Below are positions 1 through 7,896 of a DNA stretch of 41,090 nucleotides, in pieces. The position numbers and the translations under genes are program-made. The stretch comes from a virus. The stretch covers positions 1-41,090 of IMG/VR virus record IMGVR_UViG_3300035698_002650; one strand, written 5' to 3'. A model generated the notes under the pieces. That model was given only the letters and a program-made list of their open reading frames with translations, was not told where the DNA came from and did no database searches. Every line of letters starts with the position of its first letter. Positions within the stretch are counted from its first letter, which is position 1.

Positions 1-2
1 AA

Positions 3-785
3 AAGGGTCAGTCTGACAAGGACGAGAAAATGGAGAAAGAAGGTGAGTTCCGTGGGTTCGGGCCGTCTCTTAACGGTATTGGTGACGGACCGGATTGTGA
101 CATACCAAAGATAGACCCATTCATAAAAGCAAGGACTACGGAAGCCATAAAGAGAATGATACGCAGGAAGAATATAGGCAGTAGGCAGAATACGGTAAGG
201 GGTAAACTAAACTCTAAGCGGATTGGTAGGTACCCTAGTAAGTTTCTGTTTTCACAAAAGACCAAGCCTAGTCCTGACACTGTGTTGTACATACTAGCAG
301 ACCTGAGTGGGTCCATGTATGACGACAAGTTAATTGTATTGATCCAAATATTAAGGCTTTTGGACAGTATTAGAATTCCGCATTTTAAGTTAGAGGTACG
401 TGGGTTCAATAAGTATTACTTTAAGGATAAGCAAATAGGTTATAACGTTTCACATGGTACTGTTCGCAGTGCGACTGGACACGGTGCTGGTGACAATAAC
501 GACGCAGAGTCTTTAGAAAGAATACTCGGTGAAATGAATATGGACAGTACGCCTAACAAAAAATTGTTGGTTTTGTCTGACGGTCATCCTGCGTCTTGTG
601 GAAAGTATGCAGGCAATCAAGACGAAATGCTAAGAAAGATTGCTAAGGGTATTAAATATCCTTACATATCGTTGGGGATACTGGACAGCGCCGTGGAGGA
701 GTATTACGACAACAGTCGTGTGATAAATGATCTGGCGGACTTTCCAGAAATATTGGGCAGGGAGGTAACTAGGTTGTTAAAATGA
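3..785 (+). CDS. VWA-domain protein, CobT-like (5' end outside window)
   Basis: The reading frame is open to the window edge, so the gene probably begins upstream; the first internal ATG is at 30. Counted from that ATG, a von Willebrand A domain fills most of the protein. It has a MIDAS metal-binding motif DLSGS near residue 93, an acidic GDNNDAESL segment, and a LVLSDGHP strand, as in the C-terminal half of cobaltochelatase-type CobT. In phages such proteins usually follow a MoxR/CobS-type AAA+ ATPase, which would lie outside this window. The N-terminal part is basic and may be a linker. The VWA fold is clear. The cellular role, possibly an ATPase-driven remodelling complex, is inferred from the family only. 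Confidence 0.75.
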   Translation, partial: KGQSDKDEKMEKEGEFRGFGPSLNGIGDGPDCDIPKIDPFIKARTTEAIKRMIRRKNIGSRQNTVRGKLNSKRIGRYPSKFLFSQKTKPSPDTVLYILADLSGSMYDDKLIVLIQILRLLDSIRIPHFKLEVRGFNKYYFKDKQIGYNVSHGTVRSATGHGAGDNNDAESLERILGEMNMDSTPNKKLLVLSDGHPASCGKYAGNQDEMLRKIAKGIKYPYISLGILDSAVEEYYDNSRVINDLADFPEILGREVTRLLK

Positions 786-839
786 TTGATAAGTATAGCA
801 ATATATGTTATAGTATGATATAAGTTTATTATTAAAAGC

Positions 840-1136
840 ATGAAAATAGAAATAGAGCAATTAAGGGTAGAGGACAAGGAGTTTGGTGGAAAGTCTTGTA
901 AGAGTGTCAATATTCGACAGGGTGAGGATTGGTATAGTACATTGGATTACGATGGTTGGACAAGCGAGTTTAAAGAGGGTGAGGTCATAGACGTTTATGT
1001 ATACGAAAGGGAAGGGCGTGATGGTAGGGTGTTTCTTAATTTCAAGAGACTGAGTGGATTAGCAAAGGATATGGAAGATATGAAGAACCGTTTGGACGCG
1101 TTGGAAAGGAAAGTTAATGGTGATGTAAGTGAATAA
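840..1136 (+). CDS. Small protein, OB-like N-terminus and coiled-coil C-terminus
   Basis: This 98-residue protein has no family I recognise with certainty. Residues 1-70 alternate short beta-like strands (GEVIDVYVYE, GRVFLNFK) and resemble a small OB-type nucleic-acid-binding fold. Residues 74-95 form a heptad-patterned helix (KDMEDMKNRLDALERKV) likely to oligomerise. It has its own AT-rich leader with TTTATTATTA five bases before the ATG and no Shine-Dalgarno. Its position two genes before a single-strand DNA-binding protein fits a role in DNA replication or recombination, but that is inference. Confidence 0.6.
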   Translation: MKIEIEQLRVEDKEFGGKSCKSVNIRQGEDWYSTLDYDGWTSEFKEGEVIDVYVYEREGRDGRVFLNFKRLSGLAKDMEDMKNRLDALERKVNGDVSE

Positions 1137-1159
1137 TTTAAACTGTCAGTATAATTAGG

Positions 1160-1534
1160 ATGAAAGAGTTAATCAGTAATTACGTGAAGGCTCTAAATGA
1201 GTTGGCAAGGATGGAAGAGGTGTTAAAGCCTTTGAAAGCGAAGGTGACTAATGCTAAGACGGCATTACACGATGCAATGGAAGAGAGTGGGGCACGTAGA
1301 ATAGTTCATGAGGAATTGGGATCGGCAACATTGACGGTTAAAAAGGGACTTAGGGTGGTGGACAAAGTAAAGGTAGTAATGGAGTTACAGAGAAGGGGTG
1401 TGGACCAGCAGGCATACATGGATGTCTCCATGGCGAAAATGAACAAGGTGGTCAAGCAATTAGTAGATGAGGGTGTTGAGCTCGAGGGAATAGACAAAGT
1501 AGAAAGTAAATATATAAGTTTTAAAGCAAAGTAG
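1160..1534 (+). CDS. Coiled-coil phage protein, Gp157-like layout
   Basis: The 124-residue protein opens with a long helix (about residues 1-42), then a segment EESGARRIVHEELGSATLTVKKG, then further helices. A helical N-terminus, an ESG turn and a beta hairpin are the layout of phage Gp157-type and similar single-strand-annealing-region proteins, but sequence similarity by eye is weak. It lies two bases before the single-strand-binding protein gene, so the two are probably co-translated. Call it a hypothetical replication-region protein. Confidence 0.55.
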   Translation: MKELISNYVKALNELARMEEVLKPLKAKVTNAKTALHDAMEESGARRIVHEELGSATLTVKKGLRVVDKVKVVMELQRRGVDQQAYMDVSMAKMNKVVKQLVDEGVELEGIDKVESKYISFKAK

Positions 1535-1536
1535 TT

Positions 1537-2085
1537 ATGGAATTTTTACCAGAAGAGTACAAGATACCAAGTTCGGATGATGGGTATTTAAAACCAATAG
1601 AGGGGACAATTAAGTTCAGAGTACTGAGTCAGCCTATTCTAGGAATGGAGTATTGGATTGATGATGGGGATAAGAGAAAGCCTATGAGAGTTAGGATGGG
1701 GGAGAATACACCAGTTAAGTATGCGGATTCGACAAAGCACTTTTGGGTGTTGTGTGCATGGAATTGTGACGAGGAAAGAGTACAGATTTTAACAATTACT
1801 CAAAAGTCGATCCAGAAGGCTATTGTAGCGCATACAAAAAACAAGGATTGGGGTAGTCCGTTTGATTATGATTTAACTATTACAGGTGAGGGCAAGGGAT
1901 TTGATCGAGAGTACAGTGTAATGGCAAGTCCTAAAACTAAACTAGACAGTAAAATTCAAGAACACTATGACGGCTTAGAGATCAATTTAGAGGCTTTATA
2001 CGATGGAGACAACCCGTTCCAAGCAGTTGAAGCAGATGAGACCGTTAAAGACGCTGTAAGTGAGGTAGTAGAATCGTTAAAATAA
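1537..2085 (+). CDS. Single-stranded DNA-binding protein, gp32-like
   Basis: The 182-residue protein has the pattern of a common phage ssDNA-binding family: an initial FLPEEYKIP segment, a KFRVLSQPILGMEYW strand pair, HFWVLCAWNCDE, a QILTITQKSIQKAI helix, WGSPFDYDLTITGEGKG and a YSVMASP strand. The acidic C-terminal tail (after about residue 150) is typical of replication ssDNA-binding proteins, which use it to recruit partners. It would coat single-stranded phage DNA during replication and recombination. The stop TAA overlaps the next ATG (ATAATGATT), which implies coupled translation. Family confidence is good from pattern alone; no alignment was run. Confidence 0.7.
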   Translation: MEFLPEEYKIPSSDDGYLKPIEGTIKFRVLSQPILGMEYWIDDGDKRKPMRVRMGENTPVKYADSTKHFWVLCAWNCDEERVQILTITQKSIQKAIVAHTKNKDWGSPFDYDLTITGEGKGFDREYSVMASPKTKLDSKIQEHYDGLEINLEALYDGDNPFQAVEADETVKDAVSEVVESLK

Positions 2086-2492
2086 TGATTGATACTGAGG
2101 TAATACTAGAATTAAAGAAAGAGATTGAGGGGGAACTAGAGACACGTTTAGGTGGTCAATTGAGTGAGGACGCTTTTAAATTAGCAGTTTACAAAGTTAA
2201 TTTAGGAAAGTTAGTAGCGGACACTCAATTGGCTTATGATAAGAAATATAATTTAAGGAAGTACAAACTAGCAAAGGGGGCGTATGATTTAACGGAGGAA
2301 ATGACACAGGGCAAGGCTAGTATGTTAGCAGAGGTGAAAGTTAAAGAGGAAAGGGAAGAGGAAGCAAAGGCAAGGTATCAATTAAAGTTAATGACTAACC
2401 TTTATAGGGATGTAGAGACTTTAATAACAGTCATTCAGACTAGAATAAAGTATTTAGAAGGTGAAAAGCGTGAGGCCGTGGTACAAATATAA
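2085..2492 (+). CDS. Hypothetical helical protein
   Basis: The 135-residue protein is almost wholly alpha-helical and highly charged, with a strong coiled-coil segment around residues 75-105 (KVKEEREEEAKARYQLKL). I recognise no family. Its start overlaps the stop of the ssDNA-binding protein gene, so it probably belongs to the same replication operon and may partner with that protein. No signal peptide or membrane segment is visible. Confidence 0.6.
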   Translation: MIDTEVILELKKEIEGELETRLGGQLSEDAFKLAVYKVNLGKLVADTQLAYDKKYNLRKYKLAKGAYDLTEEMTQGKASMLAEVKVKEEREEEAKARYQLKLMTNLYRDVETLITVIQTRIKYLEGEKREAVVQI

Positions 2493-2533
2493 ACAAGAGT
2501 ATTAGAAAGAGTTAATTTATTAAAACATACTAC

Positions 2534-2737
2534 ATGAAGTATTACACATTATACGAGGTAGCCAAAAGGACTGGTATGTCTGCGGGTACTGTATACAGTA
2601 GGAGACGCATGAAGGACGCCCAAAAGAATTGGGGTATTGAATTGAAGGACGGCAATTGGGTTGTACCTGAAAACAAAATGCACCTTTGGAAGAAGGGCGA
2701 GAAACTTCGTAGGGGTAGAAAAGTTACCATAAGATAG
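2534..2737 (+). CDS. Small helix-turn-helix protein, MerR/excisionase-like
   Basis: This 67-residue protein reads YTLYEVAKRTGMSAGTVYSRR at its start, a winged helix-turn-helix of the kind found in excisionases and phage HTH_17 proteins: a Tyr-rich strand, the EVAKRTGMS helix, then the recognition helix TVYSRR. The middle WGIELKDGNWVVPE resembles the wing. The C-terminus is very basic. It may regulate the downstream block or act as a DNA-bending accessory factor. An AT-rich element TTAATTTATT lies about 12 bases before the ATG and there is no Shine-Dalgarno. Confidence 0.65.
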   Translation: MKYYTLYEVAKRTGMSAGTVYSRRRMKDAQKNWGIELKDGNWVVPENKMHLWKKGEKLRRGRKVTIR

Positions 2738-2762
2738 TACAATTAAATTAAGTGTTAGAGTT

Positions 2763-3578
2763 ATGAGCAATATACTTATTGTTGGTTACGGCGTTGTCGG
2801 TAAAGGAATGCACAAGATTTTTCCTGACGCAGACACTTTCGACAAAGACCCTTACTGTGGCGCGGTTTATTCCAAACCAGAAGACGTTGGTAAGGTAGAC
2901 CTTGCAATTATTTGCGTGCCAACTCCGATTGGTAAGGACGGTTTTACATGCGACACTTCCATAGTAGAGAGTGTGTTTGACTGGTTAAGGGCACCGTTAG
3001 TATTGATTAAGTCTACGGTAGCACCTGGTACGACTGACAAATTAAACGATTCTTACAAGCATGGTGAAGTTTGTTTTAGCCCAGAATACATGGGCGAGTC
3101 TACTTATTACACACCACCTGAGTATTTAAACCCAGAGAACCCACGAGGTCATGGCTGGGTAACGCTTGGGGGAGCCCCTGGTGCCACTAGAACGCTTCAA
3201 GAGATATTTGAAGTAGAATTGGGACCTTGTGCAAAGTTCGTGCGTGTAACGGCCAAAGAGGCTGAGGTGGTTAAGTACATAGAAAATGTGTTTTTTGCTA
3301 CTAAGGTTACTTTTGTTAATGAGATGTACGACATGTGTGAGGCTTTGGGTGTTGATTGGTACCAAGTAAGAGGCGCATGGTTACAAGATCCTAGAATTTG
3401 CCCAATGCATACATCGGTATTTAAGAGTAAGCGTGGTTATGGTGGTAAGTGTTACGGAAAGGACATCAGGGCTTTGGTGAGTGCTTGTAAGAATGCAGGT
3501 GCAGACCCAGAGTTACTTGAGACTGTGATTAAGGTAAACAATAAAATCAGAAAAAGGAATGGGCTTAGTGAAGAGTAG
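2763..3578 (+). CDS. UDP-glucose/GDP-mannose dehydrogenase-like, short form
   Basis: This family oxidises a nucleotide sugar (typically UDP-glucose to UDP-glucuronate) with two NAD+. An N-terminal Rossmann fold is clear (GYGVVGKG, residues 8-15), as are CVPTPIG at 51-57, KSTVAPGTT at 83-91 and SPEYMGE at 106-112. The central helix keeps the conserved Lys171 and Asn175 (KYIENVFFATKVTFVNE). The catalytic cysteine appears in GYGGKCYGKD (Cys230). At 271 residues it is far shorter than the usual 390-450, and the C-terminal UDP-binding domain is missing. It could still be active with another partner, or use a different substrate. It opens the sugar block and overlaps the deacetylase gene by 20 bases. 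Confidence 0.8.
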   Translation: MSNILIVGYGVVGKGMHKIFPDADTFDKDPYCGAVYSKPEDVGKVDLAIICVPTPIGKDGFTCDTSIVESVFDWLRAPLVLIKSTVAPGTTDKLNDSYKHGEVCFSPEYMGESTYYTPPEYLNPENPRGHGWVTLGGAPGATRTLQEIFEVELGPCAKFVRVTAKEAEVVKYIENVFFATKVTFVNEMYDMCEALGVDWYQVRGAWLQDPRICPMHTSVFKSKRGYGGKCYGKDIRALVSACKNAGADPELLETVIKVNNKIRKRNGLSEE

Positions 3579-4149
3579 GATAGAAATTAGTATAGACGAC
3601 GGTGATCCAATGGATACGCGTACTATTGAACTGCTTAATAAGTACGGTTTAAAAGGTATGTTTTATATACCTAGTAATAGTTGGGGGTTTGAGAACTTGG
3701 ATTGTTACAAGGATCATGAGGTTGGTGGTCATACAAAATCACACCCAGTTTTACGTGGGTTGCCGTATGAATTGCAATTATTAGAAATTGAGGCAAACAA
3801 GGGCGAATTAGAGAAGAGGTTAGGTCGTAAGGTCACCTCTTTTTGTTATCCAAGAGGCAGGTATTCAAATGATACGATCGAGATATTAAAGAAGGTTGGT
3901 TACGAAGAAGCAAGGACGACAATTGTTTTAAAGACTGATTACAAAGACCCTTTTAGGAAGCACACAACTATTCATTGTTACCAAAGAAGTGAGTACGAGG
4001 GGGTAGACTGGCTAGAAAAAGCCAAGGAAATACTACGAAAGAATCCAGAGTACTTTGGCGTGTGGTTTCATAGCTGGGAGATTACTAAGTACGACGAATG
4101 GGATAAGTTGGAGGAATTGTTTAAATTTATGAGCGAGTATGATGGATAA
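3559..4149 (+). CDS. Polysaccharide deacetylase, NodB-type
   Basis: The 196-residue protein is a compact carbohydrate esterase 4 domain. Motif 1 is SIDDG (residues 11-15, catalytic Asp13 and metal ligand Asp14). Motif 2 is HTKSH (metal ligands His58 and His62). Motif 3 is CYPRGRY (around 96-102), and a late HSWE motif gives the C-terminal His171. Such enzymes remove N-acetyl groups from glycans with a divalent metal. No signal peptide is seen, so it should act in the cytoplasm on an intermediate, or in the virion. It overlaps the dehydrogenase gene, supporting one pathway. Start chosen at the ATG next to AAAAAGG. Confidence 0.8.
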   Translation: MGLVKSRIEISIDDGDPMDTRTIELLNKYGLKGMFYIPSNSWGFENLDCYKDHEVGGHTKSHPVLRGLPYELQLLEIEANKGELEKRLGRKVTSFCYPRGRYSNDTIEILKKVGYEEARTTIVLKTDYKDPFRKHTTIHCYQRSEYEGVDWLEKAKEILRKNPEYFGVWFHSWEITKYDEWDKLEELFKFMSEYDG

Positions 4150-4420
4150 GAAGGCAGGAGCTAAGAGAGATTGGGAGTCCGACTTGCATAAAGTACTAGA
4201 TGAATGGATGGATAGCCGACAACATACTAACCATTGTGCTGCATGGTCAGAAATGCAATGCTGTTGTTTGGACAAGCAGGATCATATTGATGAGTTTAGG
4301 AGGTGTGAGGTAAGGCCAGTTATTATCAGGTTTATTAAAAAACTGTTGGATGAGGACAATGGTGTTGTGCGTGTGCCAGAGGCGGGCGAGAGCGTGCCCA
4401 ATACGGTTATAGGTGAATAG
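4139..4420 (+). CDS. Small Cys/His-rich hypothetical protein
   Basis: The 93-residue protein overlaps the deacetylase stop by 11 bases. It has a cluster NHCAAW...MQCCC...H around residues 32-48 that could bind a metal ion, followed by a basic helix (RPVIIRFIKKLL). Similar short Cys/His proteins are common in phages, but I recognise no family. There are no membrane segments. Its job inside the sugar block is unknown. Confidence 0.55.
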   Translation: MMDKKAGAKRDWESDLHKVLDEWMDSRQHTNHCAAWSEMQCCCLDKQDHIDEFRRCEVRPVIIRFIKKLLDEDNGVVRVPEAGESVPNTVIGE

Positions 4421-4449
4421 TAAACTATTTAAATTTATTCAGGAAAGCA

Positions 4450-4929
4450 ATGTATAAGCTAAAGAAAGACCTAAAGAAGGGAGACCTAATCAACACAGAT
4501 CTAGGTAAGGACGTTTGTGAGGAAGTAGTGGGTAGGTGGAAACCAGAGAACGGAGAGAGGTATTGGTATGTTGATTCTTATTGGGGAGAGAGTTTTCATA
4601 TTTGGAGTGGAGATAGCATTGATAAATGGAATTACAAGATGGGTAATTGTTTTCAAACAGAGAAGGAAGCTGAGTCTTACAAGGAACGAATAGAATTCAT
4701 AGCAGAATTTGAGGAGTACTGGAGGGAATGTAATGGAGATTGGAATCCTACTGATGATCCTGAGGTTTGTAAATATGCAATATATGGGTATGGTGGTGTG
4801 TTTGAGGTCGCAGTGTGTACATGTATGGAAAACAGTTATCTCTTTGAGGGCCGTGAGACAGCACAGGGAGCAATAGACAAATTCGGAGATAAGTTACGTA
4901 TGTTGAGTCCACATTGGAAACCAGAATAA
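4450..4929 (+). CDS. Hypothetical acidic, Trp-rich phage protein
   Basis: The 159-residue protein is rich in Trp, Tyr and acidic residues. A central MGNCFQTEKEAESYKERIEF segment resembles the short recurring phage motif in which a GN-F-T-x-EEAE stretch precedes a helix. A C-terminal repeat of the idea appears as EGRETAQGAIDKFGD. No catalytic signature is visible. The gene has a TTTAAATTTATT leader (4428-4439) 11 bases before the ATG. Real gene, function unknown. Confidence 0.6.
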   Translation: MYKLKKDLKKGDLINTDLGKDVCEEVVGRWKPENGERYWYVDSYWGESFHIWSGDSIDKWNYKMGNCFQTEKEAESYKERIEFIAEFEEYWRECNGDWNPTDDPEVCKYAIYGYGGVFEVAVCTCMENSYLFEGRETAQGAIDKFGDKLRMLSPHWKPE

Positions 4930-4968
4930 TACAAGTTTAACAGGATATTAACTTATTAGATAGAAGAT

Positions 4969-5853
4969 ATGAAAATACACATTGCATGGCAAAGTAAAGG
5001 TCGCGGAGGAGGTGGATTTACTTTTTGTGACACGTTTAAAAAGGGCGCATTGGCACGTGGTCATAGTGTGACAGATTGGGATTCTGTAGACGAGTGGAAG
5101 AATGCTGACGTAGTACTGATACCAAGTGCAAGTGTAATTACTAAAGAGTATTTTAGAGAAATGAAAAGTGCTGGTAAGAAGATTGTGTTGCGTGCGGATA
5201 ATATACTCAAGAACAGTCGTAATAGTAATGTAGGCATGAATAGAATGTCAGAGTTCTCAAAGGGGTCGGATTTGGTCATTTACCAGTGTAAGTGGGCACA
5301 GAACCTTTTGGAAGACTTTACAGGAAAGCACGGTAAAGTAGTCTACAACGGTATTGATTTAGACGTGTTCAACAAGGAAGGAAATAAGCTAGAGATAGAA
5401 GGAGACCCTATATACGTTTACAGTCGTGCAAGTAGAGGGGAGACTAAGGGTTGGCACATAGCATGGGCTGAGTACAGAGACATTTGGAGAAAGAACAAAG
5501 ACGCTAAATTGTTAATCATTGGAAATTTTAGACCAGAGTTAGTAGAAGCTAATTTTGATTTCTTTAATAGAGAGAATTATGAGTACTTAGGTATGTTGAA
5601 TTTAGAACAGGTTGCAGACGTGTATAGGACTGCGGATTACTTGATAGCACCATATTTTGAGGACGCGTTTTCAAATTCGTACCTCGAAAGTTTAATGTGT
5701 GGTTGCGAGCTTTATTCGAGTTACAAGGAATTGATGTTGAGTGGTGGCACTAAGGAAATGCTGACACTCCATACAATGCAAAAGAGTGACTATTTCGGAA
5801 AGGAAAGGATGATCGACGAGTATATAAAATGTTTTGAAGAAATATGCAAATAG
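4969..5853 (+). CDS. Glycosyltransferase, GT-B fold (GT4-like)
   Basis: The 294-residue protein has the two-lobed layout of retaining GT4 enzymes. The N-lobe starts MKIHIAWQSKGRGGGG and includes DVVLIPSASV. An inter-lobe VVYNGIDLDVF motif (about residues 124-134) is characteristic of the family. The C-lobe has AKLLIIGNFRPEL, and YLIAPYFEDAFSNSYLESLMCG is the region holding the acidic donor-binding residues of the EX7E type. It is shorter than typical (about 350-400), mostly in the N-lobe. It would transfer a sugar from a nucleotide donor to an unknown acceptor. The stop overlaps the next gene. Confidence 0.8.
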   Translation: MKIHIAWQSKGRGGGGFTFCDTFKKGALARGHSVTDWDSVDEWKNADVVLIPSASVITKEYFREMKSAGKKIVLRADNILKNSRNSNVGMNRMSEFSKGSDLVIYQCKWAQNLLEDFTGKHGKVVYNGIDLDVFNKEGNKLEIEGDPIYVYSRASRGETKGWHIAWAEYRDIWRKNKDAKLLIIGNFRPELVEANFDFFNRENYEYLGMLNLEQVADVYRTADYLIAPYFEDAFSNSYLESLMCGCELYSSYKELMLSGGTKEMLTLHTMQKSDYFGKERMIDEYIKCFEEICK

Positions 5854-6143
5854 TTAAAAGGGATAAAGTATACCTGATAGATGGGCATGCCTGTATCAAG
5901 GGTGATGACGGTGTGTATTATATGATCCCGTATAATACGATGCAGATTGAAACTGATTCAACAGGCTATACATATAGCACGGCGTCTAGCATACCGCATC
6001 CATCTGAAATTGGGCACTTAGAATTAGATATAACTGATTACGAGTATGTATTGGGCGCCGATATTGAGTTGGTGGATGAGGCTTGTGTTGGGAGTGAGGT
6101 TAAGGATATAATAGGCGAGGTAGTAGAAAAATTAAAAGACTAA
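5844..6143 (+). CDS. Hypothetical protein
   Basis: The 99-residue acidic protein starts inside the end of the glycosyltransferase gene (10-base overlap). It opens with beta-like strands (QIVKRDKVYLIDGHACIKG, VYYMIPYNTMQIE) and ends in an amphipathic acidic helix (SEVKDIIGEVVEKLKD). No family recognised. The tail resembles the acidic helical C-terminus of the ssDNA-binding protein at 1537-2085, which may be chance. Confidence 0.55.
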   Translation: MQIVKRDKVYLIDGHACIKGDDGVYYMIPYNTMQIETDSTGYTYSTASSIPHPSEIGHLELDITDYEYVLGADIELVDEACVGSEVKDIIGEVVEKLKD

Positions 6144-6160
6144 ATTATTACAAATAAAGA

Positions 6161-6625
6161 ATGAGATATTGTGTAATTAATGAGACAGACGTTCCACAGG
6201 AGATTGCAGGTCATGAGGACGTTTTATTCCACGGAAGGGTTTTCAACAGTAAGGATTGTAAGGAGAAAGACCATAGCTTTATGGACGATTTGTTTCGTAA
6301 GGAATCCGAGTATAAGGTTGTAGCTTTTCAGGTTGTTGAGGAACAATTAACACCTTGGTTGCGGGAGTATATAGAAGGAAACGGTGTTACGTACACTAGA
6401 TCTAAGACGGTAAAAGACCTTAGTAAAGAGTGGGGGTTAGAGACTAAAGAGGAGACTGTAGAGGAAGTAAAAGAGGTTAAAGCTATAAAAGACGTGAGGG
6501 AAGTGATTAAAATGCCGTACAATGAACTAAGGGCTTTAGCAAAGAAACAAGGTCATAAGGTTGGGAATATGAAGGGTGACGACCTTAGAGAGTTGATGAG
6601 TACTGAAGCAGTGAGGTATGTTTAA
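6161..6625 (+). CDS. Hypothetical protein with C-terminal HeH/SAP-like helix pair
   Basis: In this 154-residue protein, residues 1-85 have no recognisable family. A Lys/Glu-rich linker (KEETVEEVKEVKAIKDV) leads to KMPYNELRALAKKQGHKVGNM..DDLRELM, which has the spacing of HeH/LEM or SAP-type small DNA-binding helix pairs seen at the ends of phage proteins. The leader carries TAAATTATTA 10 bases before the ATG. A nucleic-acid-binding role is plausible but not shown. Confidence 0.55.
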   Translation: MRYCVINETDVPQEIAGHEDVLFHGRVFNSKDCKEKDHSFMDDLFRKESEYKVVAFQVVEEQLTPWLREYIEGNGVTYTRSKTVKDLSKEWGLETKEETVEEVKEVKAIKDVREVIKMPYNELRALAKKQGHKVGNMKGDDLRELMSTEAVRYV

Positions 6626-6826
6626 ATGTTGCCAGAGACCATAGAAATTAAAGGCAAAGAATACGAGTTGAACGTTCGGGAAATAAAAGGGCATAGAGGA
6701 ATTATATATGTGGTTTCATATGAGAATAATAATAAGAAGCTTGTTATTTACATGGGTGAGGACATAAGGACAGTAAAAACAAAGATGTTAAATTATATAA
6801 CAGGGAGGTTTGATGTCACTTTATAG
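6626..6826 (+). CDS. Hypothetical small beta-rich protein
   Basis: The 66-residue protein begins directly after the previous stop (TAA then ATG). It reads as alternating strands (ETIEIKGKEYEL, GIIYVVSYE, KLVIYMGED) with a final basic helix, suggesting a small beta-sheet fold. No family recognised. Its end overlaps the following methyltransferase gene by 14 bases, so it belongs to the same transcript. Confidence 0.5.
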   Translation: MLPETIEIKGKEYELNVREIKGHRGIIYVVSYENNNKKLVIYMGEDIRTVKTKMLNYITGRFDVTL

Positions 6827-7436
6827 GCAGGTTTTAGAAACGTACTTAAAGACAATTACTGTAAAGTGTCATAGCGCAATAGACATTGGTGGGAGTGCCT
6901 ACCCAGTTAGTGGACGTGTAGGCAGTTGGAAGGTTAAGCAGTACGACATAGTAGACAATAATAGTGAAAAGGACTGGCACGACAAATGGAGCAAACCTGC
7001 CTATTTATTTGACATAGAGTCTGCCAAATTACCACCTACATTAACTAGTAAATACGAGATAGCATTTATGCTTGAAGTTGCAGAGTACCTAATAAACCCA
7101 TTACAAGCACTTACAAATGTATACGGCATGTTAGAGGAGAGTGGTTTGTTTTATTCAAGTTGGCCGACTCTTTACGGGCTTCACAATCCGTACACCCTCG
7201 ATAGTTTAAGATACACTAAGTTTGGGTTAAAAAGGTTGTTTGAGAGTGCTGGGTTTAACATTATAGACATAGTGCCACGTAAAGTTACGGTAGGGCTTGC
7301 GGCATTGCAGCAGTTTTATGGTTTAGAGGGTATGCGTGTTGCTAAAGGATTGAGTGAAGTGTACGATGCTGGGTATATAATTAAAGCAGTAAAGCCAGGT
7401 GTAGCATATAAAATTGGTAGTTCTAAGAATGATTAG
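6813..7436 (+). CDS. SAM-dependent methyltransferase-like protein
   Basis: The ATG at 6813 follows a good GGGAGG ribosome-binding site (6803-6808), one of the few in the window. The 207-residue protein shows a class I methyltransferase pattern: motif I region SAIDIGGSAYP, a KQYDIVDNN strand 2, EIAFMLEVAEYLINP as motif IV, and the post-motif ALTNVYGMLEESGLFYSSWP. Motif I is atypical (GGSAYPV rather than GxGxG), so cofactor binding is not assured. The C-terminal KFGLKRLFESAGFNIID helix and strand are normal for the family. It is the first of three consecutive methyltransferase-like genes. Confidence 0.65.
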   Translation: MSLYRQVLETYLKTITVKCHSAIDIGGSAYPVSGRVGSWKVKQYDIVDNNSEKDWHDKWSKPAYLFDIESAKLPPTLTSKYEIAFMLEVAEYLINPLQALTNVYGMLEESGLFYSSWPTLYGLHNPYTLDSLRYTKFGLKRLFESAGFNIIDIVPRKVTVGLAALQQFYGLEGMRVAKGLSEVYDAGYIIKAVKPGVAYKIGSSKND

Positions 7437-7896
7437 ACTGAATATTGGGTGCGGCCCTAAGGCCGTAAGGGAATTAAGGAGACCGGGATATATTCATGTG
7501 GACAAAGAGAATTATGGGCAAGATATTATTGCAGACGCATTGGATATAGATTTGCATTACAAAGGTGGGACTGTGGACGAGATAGTGTGCGACATGTTTT
7601 TAGAGCATCTACGGAATGAAAAGGTCGTGGAATTTCTAAATGTATGTTGGCATGTTTTAAAGGATAGTGGTAGAATAGAAATAGAAGTGCCTGTTTTCGA
7701 TAGAGGCGGGGCTTACGAAATAACTCACAAAAGCTATTACAGTAAGCATACTTTTGAGAGTTTTGAAAGAGAAGAAGTGTGTAAAGAGTGTGGGTTGAAA
7801 CCATTTAAGGTCACTGACGTAATACAAAATGAAAAGGGGAATATCTACTGTACTTTGACTAAAGTTAAAGATTATATAATACCAATGAGAACATGA
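7429..7896 (+). CDS. SAM-dependent methyltransferase, class I
   Basis: The start is the ATG at 7429 (overlapping the previous stop as ATGATTAG), giving MIRLNIGCGPK; the glycine-rich LNIGCG is motif I. Next comes GYIHVDKENYG with the acidic residue that binds the SAM ribose. EIVCDMFLEHLRNEKVVEFL fits motif IV, and WHVLKDSGRIEIEVPVFDRGGAY is motif V/VI. The 155-residue protein is a minimal domain without a recognition module. It resembles methyltransferases found beside glycosyltransferases in polysaccharide loci, where they methylate sugars. Substrate here is unknown. Confidence 0.75.
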   Translation: MIRLNIGCGPKAVRELRRPGYIHVDKENYGQDIIADALDIDLHYKGGTVDEIVCDMFLEHLRNEKVVEFLNVCWHVLKDSGRIEIEVPVFDRGGAYEITHKSYYSKHTFESFEREEVCKECGLKPFKVTDVIQNEKGNIYCTLTKVKDYIIPMRT

